Shown here one piece after another: positions 60,642 through 64,000 of a DNA stretch of 64,000 nucleotides (position 1 is its first letter; every line of letters begins with the position of its first letter). Below the pieces are notes generated by a model, which did no database searches, was not told the DNA's origin, and worked only from the letters and a program-made list of their open reading frames with translations. The DNA is from Tyto alba (lineage: Eukaryota; Chordata; Aves; Strigiformes; Tytonidae). The position numbers were made by a program, and so were the translations under genes. The stretch lies in NCBI RefSeq assembly GCF_018691265.1, contig NW_024881316.1:23475819-23539818 (forward strand). Direction: 5' to 3'.

Positions 60642-63585
60642 AATTACATTTCAGCTTGCCACCCAGTGGTACAGATTTTTCAACATCTTGTCCTTGTCTC
60701 ATGATACTAACGCTTCTCTTAACTGTCAAAAAGTCTGTTGCTGTGAGGTCAGCCTGGGATCCAGTGATTTTGAAACTTATGAATCTTCCCTCACATGTGT
60801 CTGAATGTTGCCTTTGTGACCTTATGCCAAGTCAAATATCACTTCAGCTATTTTTGGTAGCTGTTATTTCAGCAACAAATTTCTACCTGAATCTCCAAGC
60901 AACAGCATTTCACCAGGACTGTGAAATTCCCCCATGGTTCATTACTGAATAAGGGATATTAATCTAAAATTTACCTTCCTTTTTGGAACCACATTTAGTA
61001 TAGAAGAAATGGAAATGGGTTTAATGTTCCCAAGATTTTGTTTTCTTTTACTGACTATTGCCTTCTCTGTTTGTTGTGATATGTGGCAGTTAAAAAGGCA
61101 CAACTGTGTCGTCACAGATGATATTAAAGTGCATAACCTAGTTAATCTTGCCAAGGTACCAGCTGTTTGGTAACCTTTACCTCCAGCTGAACATCAGAGC
61201 TTACTCCAGGAGATGAGTTGCTGCATGCTCTACCCACTTCAAGGGTACTTAAGTTAGTCCAGTAGCAATGTGGTATAAACAGACGAGCAATGCAAGCAGT
61301 ATGCTTTAGGTTTAGATGCTGAGTAGGATGGTCAATTCAGGAGAGCAGGGTTTCAGCTGCAGTTTGAGCAAGGCAGCTGCAATGGCTCTTCCACGGCTAT
61401 CTTGGATAGGATGGTGTGGGCCAGTCATCTGCAGTGGGAGTCGTACTCACTCACTTGCAGTAGAGTATAACCAGCTTTGCTCACCATAACCCAGTGAGAC
61501 ATAGGGCACGTGATCATTTCTGCTGTTGGGAACTACCCAGCCTCACAGGCACCCACAGGTTTATGCACCTCCTGTCTTCATCTGCAGGAACTGTAATTGC
61601 TGCAAAACAGACAAGATAAAATGAGATCTTACAGCACATTAGCTAATCTGTATTAGCCATTTTATGTGCTTGCTCATGCTCAGTGGTGAAATGGGATGTA
61701 ACTAACTCTTCTTTGAAAGAGCGCTGTGCTTCTAGGCAGATCTGACATTTGCCTCAGAATAACCCTGATACACTCTGTGTCCCTTCGTTGCCTGGCCTCA
61801 CAGTACCCCACTTGTCTTGGGAAGGCATTTCCTTTTCCATAATGCAGCAGGCAGCATGAGTGATGTTTGCAGGGATTAGAGGTAAAGCGTTCAGGGCAGT
61901 CATTGCCACTTTGGAACCTGGATTAAAAAGTTGAGGTAAAAGTTACTCATCTTGTGGTTACATCAATGCTAGTAAATTAACGTGATCAGGACCATTCTGT
62001 GATACTGATGCCCACTGCCATGGAGGAGCCTGCTTCTGTACTCTGAAATTCTCTTTTTCTCCAGATTGGGCTGCAGGTAAACTGTTGGGAATAGTACATG
62101 ACCCAGGTTTACCCTGAACTGTGCCTGAGAATTGTCTGGGAGGTGGACAGCTGGCATGGGCTGAAATCAAGCTAGAGATGGCTCTGTCAAAAACTTACTA
62201 GAATTGAGAGATTTAATTCCAGTGCCCAGGAACACCAGGCTAATGTTTAATTTGCTACAATAGATATAGTCTGAAAACTGTTCTAAAGATTTTTACAAGT
62301 TTAGGTTTTTTAAAATTACTAGTCTTTAATGTCATAGTTGGTTTCTACTCACTTTAATTGAGCAATCTAAATTCTGATGTCCTATTTTTAGGAGAATTCA
62401 TGATGGTAATATTGGAAAAATTGTATGTGCTGTTTTAGAGCAAAAAAATCTTGTTCTGAGTACTCAGCTATGGGGGAAAATTCCAAGTTAATGAAAGTGT
62501 TATTTATTTTGTTATGATTTTTATTTATTTGATAAAGTATTCCATCTGCTTAGATAAGAAGCTTGTGATGCTGTTCCTGACCTCTTTGTAAGTTATCTTT
62601 TGCAATTACGAATTCAGTTTGTGTATAAAATGGGTATTTTATAAGGGAGTATTGCAGTGCATAAAACAAGCAGACTCAGAGCACTGACATTTCAGGAAGG
62701 GTTGAAACGAAAAAAAATGGTGTACATTTAAGGTCAGATGCTATTATTGCATGTTCCAAAGGATGCTTAAATAGTCAAGAAACTTCCGTATGAGTATTGA
62801 GAAGAAGTTGGGTACTTAGCTGAGAAACTAGCATAAGATCATCAAATGTAGATTACATGAAATAAAGGTGCTCGCTTTGTTCTTAGGTCTGGTGGGCAAG
62901 GAGTATGCACTAGTACTTGTATATATTTTAGTAAGATTTTGATATTGTTAGTAATAGAAAAGTTACTTGAACATTAAATATGTCAAGTCCACATTGGAGT
63001 AAGCCTAAGTACATGGAAATGTGCCTACTAGTTTGGAGGAAAAAAGTGAATGAGTAACAATCAGCAATAGAGTTAAAAGTTAAAGCTTTACATATGATCA
63101 GTATTTGTGGAATTGTAATGCAGTAAAAATTTGGAAGAATATGAAATGGTTACTAGTTGTATGCTGCTATGATCTGTCCAGTAGCCTTTGGCAGTGTTAA
63201 CTATGAAAAATGTAAAAATAAATTTGCTTGGCTGTGTTGATGGAGTGTTGTATTCCTCATTTGTTCCAAATAGGAGCTTATGAAATGTGAAAAATATAGT
63301 TCCCTTAGGCAAGGCTTAATACTTCTAAAAATATCAATGATTTGTATGGAAAAGTATTTTTGAAGCCTTTTTTGTATGGAAGAAATTAATTTTGTTTTCT
63401 CAAAATGGAGGGAAACGGAAATACTTATTTTTCCTAAAAATAGTTTCTCTCATTAAAGCAGAATAACTGTGATTTAAGGCTTCTTCAAAGAGTACTTACT
63501 TGTATGCTTGTGTATACACAAACATGTGCAGCATTGAATTCTGGTTTTTAAAAACGAGTGATATATTCCAAATATTCAATTGATT

Positions 63586-63611
63586 AAAAAAAAAAAAAAA
63601 AAAAAAAAAAA
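63586..63611. repeat. poly(A)26 tract
   Basis: Twenty-six A followed by GAAAAAT. There is no recognisable retroelement upstream. Confidence 0.85.
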
Positions 63612-64000
63612 GAAAAATCTCAAAATGGCATGCGTATGTTGAAAAAAAGACTGATTTTAATAATATTTGGAAACTGCAAAAGAACACCCCCCAGCCAACC
63701 AGCCTGCCACTGATACTCAAGCATTGCCAGTCACTTATGCAGAGACACGGGATGAGACATGAAAATGACTGTCCGTCATCAACGAAGTTTTGACAGCCTG
63801 TTAGATATCCCATGGTAGCCCATAAATGTTTTCAGCCATGAAGCCTGAGGGACTGTGACCCTTCCAAAGTGACACGGGGATGTGCCTGGGGTTCCAGTGA
63901 GTGGTGGGGAGCATGGGCACTCCTGAAATGCAGCTGCTCTTACGCTCTGCAGGGCTGTGATCACTTCACGCTCTGCTGGTGGGATGCTCCAACTTTCGAT

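Larger units (their letters stand above)
44762..64000 (+). other. DST: DST intron after the isoform 1 exon (open at window end, at least 19.2 kb)
   Basis: No exon encoding the expected next residues (ERDKVQKKTFTKW) was seen, so the intron continues past the window. Contents: T24 at 45012-45035, T25 at 45108-45132, T19 at 46888-46906, a T18/T13 pair at 54785-54816 and T29 at 56391-56419. A GC-rich block lies at 57360-57740, an unidentified minus-strand frame at 59478-59969, a T15/T14/T23 cluster at 60575-60641 and A26 at 63586-63611. The remainder is AT-rich DNA in which I see nothing else supportable. Confidence 0.8.

Noticed and set aside
60547..60804. 85-codon plus-strand frame at the T-run cluster
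   Set aside because: Its first half is poly-Phe from T homopolymers and the remainder has no similarity.
45133..64000. Search for the shared DST exon starting DERDKVQKKTFTKW
   Set aside because: Not seen by eye in any frame; taken to lie beyond the window.
1..64000. CRISPR arrays, operons, phage or bacterial defence systems
   Set aside because: No regularly spaced repeats, no ribosome-binding-site-led gene series; the window is vertebrate intron/exon DNA.

Overview
The window is vertebrate nuclear DNA, most likely from a bird or another sauropsid. Short exons with consensus GT-AG junctions sit in long AT-rich introns, two sharp CpG islands are present, and there is a CR1 LINE tail at about 16.30-16.43 kb plus ancient MIR-like SINE relics. 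There are no bacterial-type operons, CRISPR arrays or phage genes.

The recognisable gene is the 5' end of DST (dystonin/BPAG1, a spectraplakin cytolinker), running left to right. Three things are recognised by protein similarity recalled from the family, and supported by splice sites and codon phase. (1) The transmembrane (isoform 2, 'a2/b2') N-terminus is encoded by exons 9192-9372, 9801-9835, 24941-25129 and 43087-43294, which join in frame into 204 codons plus the first base of the next. (2) The isoform 1 ('a1/b1') first exon is 44671-44761, with its own CpG-island promoter. (3) Both chains leave the window in the same phase (one base, G). This fits splicing to a shared downstream exon that opens the actin-binding calponin-homology region. 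That exon was not found, so the last intron is longer than 19 kb.

Layout: 1-7.9 kb is AT-rich DNA without a supported gene; it may belong to the first intron of BEND6, which is head-to-head with DST in mammals. The interval 8.0-9.55 kb is the first CpG island and DST isoform 2 promoter, probably bidirectional. Intron 1 is 9.37-9.80 kb and intron 2 is 9.84-24.94 kb. Intron 3 is 25.13-43.09 kb. The interval 42.4-44.97 kb is the second CpG island, holding exon 4, the isoform 1 promoter and exon, and very long homopolymers (C41, T27, G17). The interval 44.76-64 kb is intron, with an isolated 0.37 kb GC-rich block at 57.36-57.74 kb and an unidentified minus-strand open frame at 59.48-59.97 kb.

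The most interesting leads are a possible unlisted first exon ending exactly in ATG|gtgagc (42917-42919) that would start DST directly at exon 4, the C41/T27 tract in the isoform 1 leader, the minus-strand frame at 59.5 kb, and the GC-rich block at 57.4 kb. I found no convincing new multi-gene system; the window is mostly the regulatory and intronic 5' part of one large gene.
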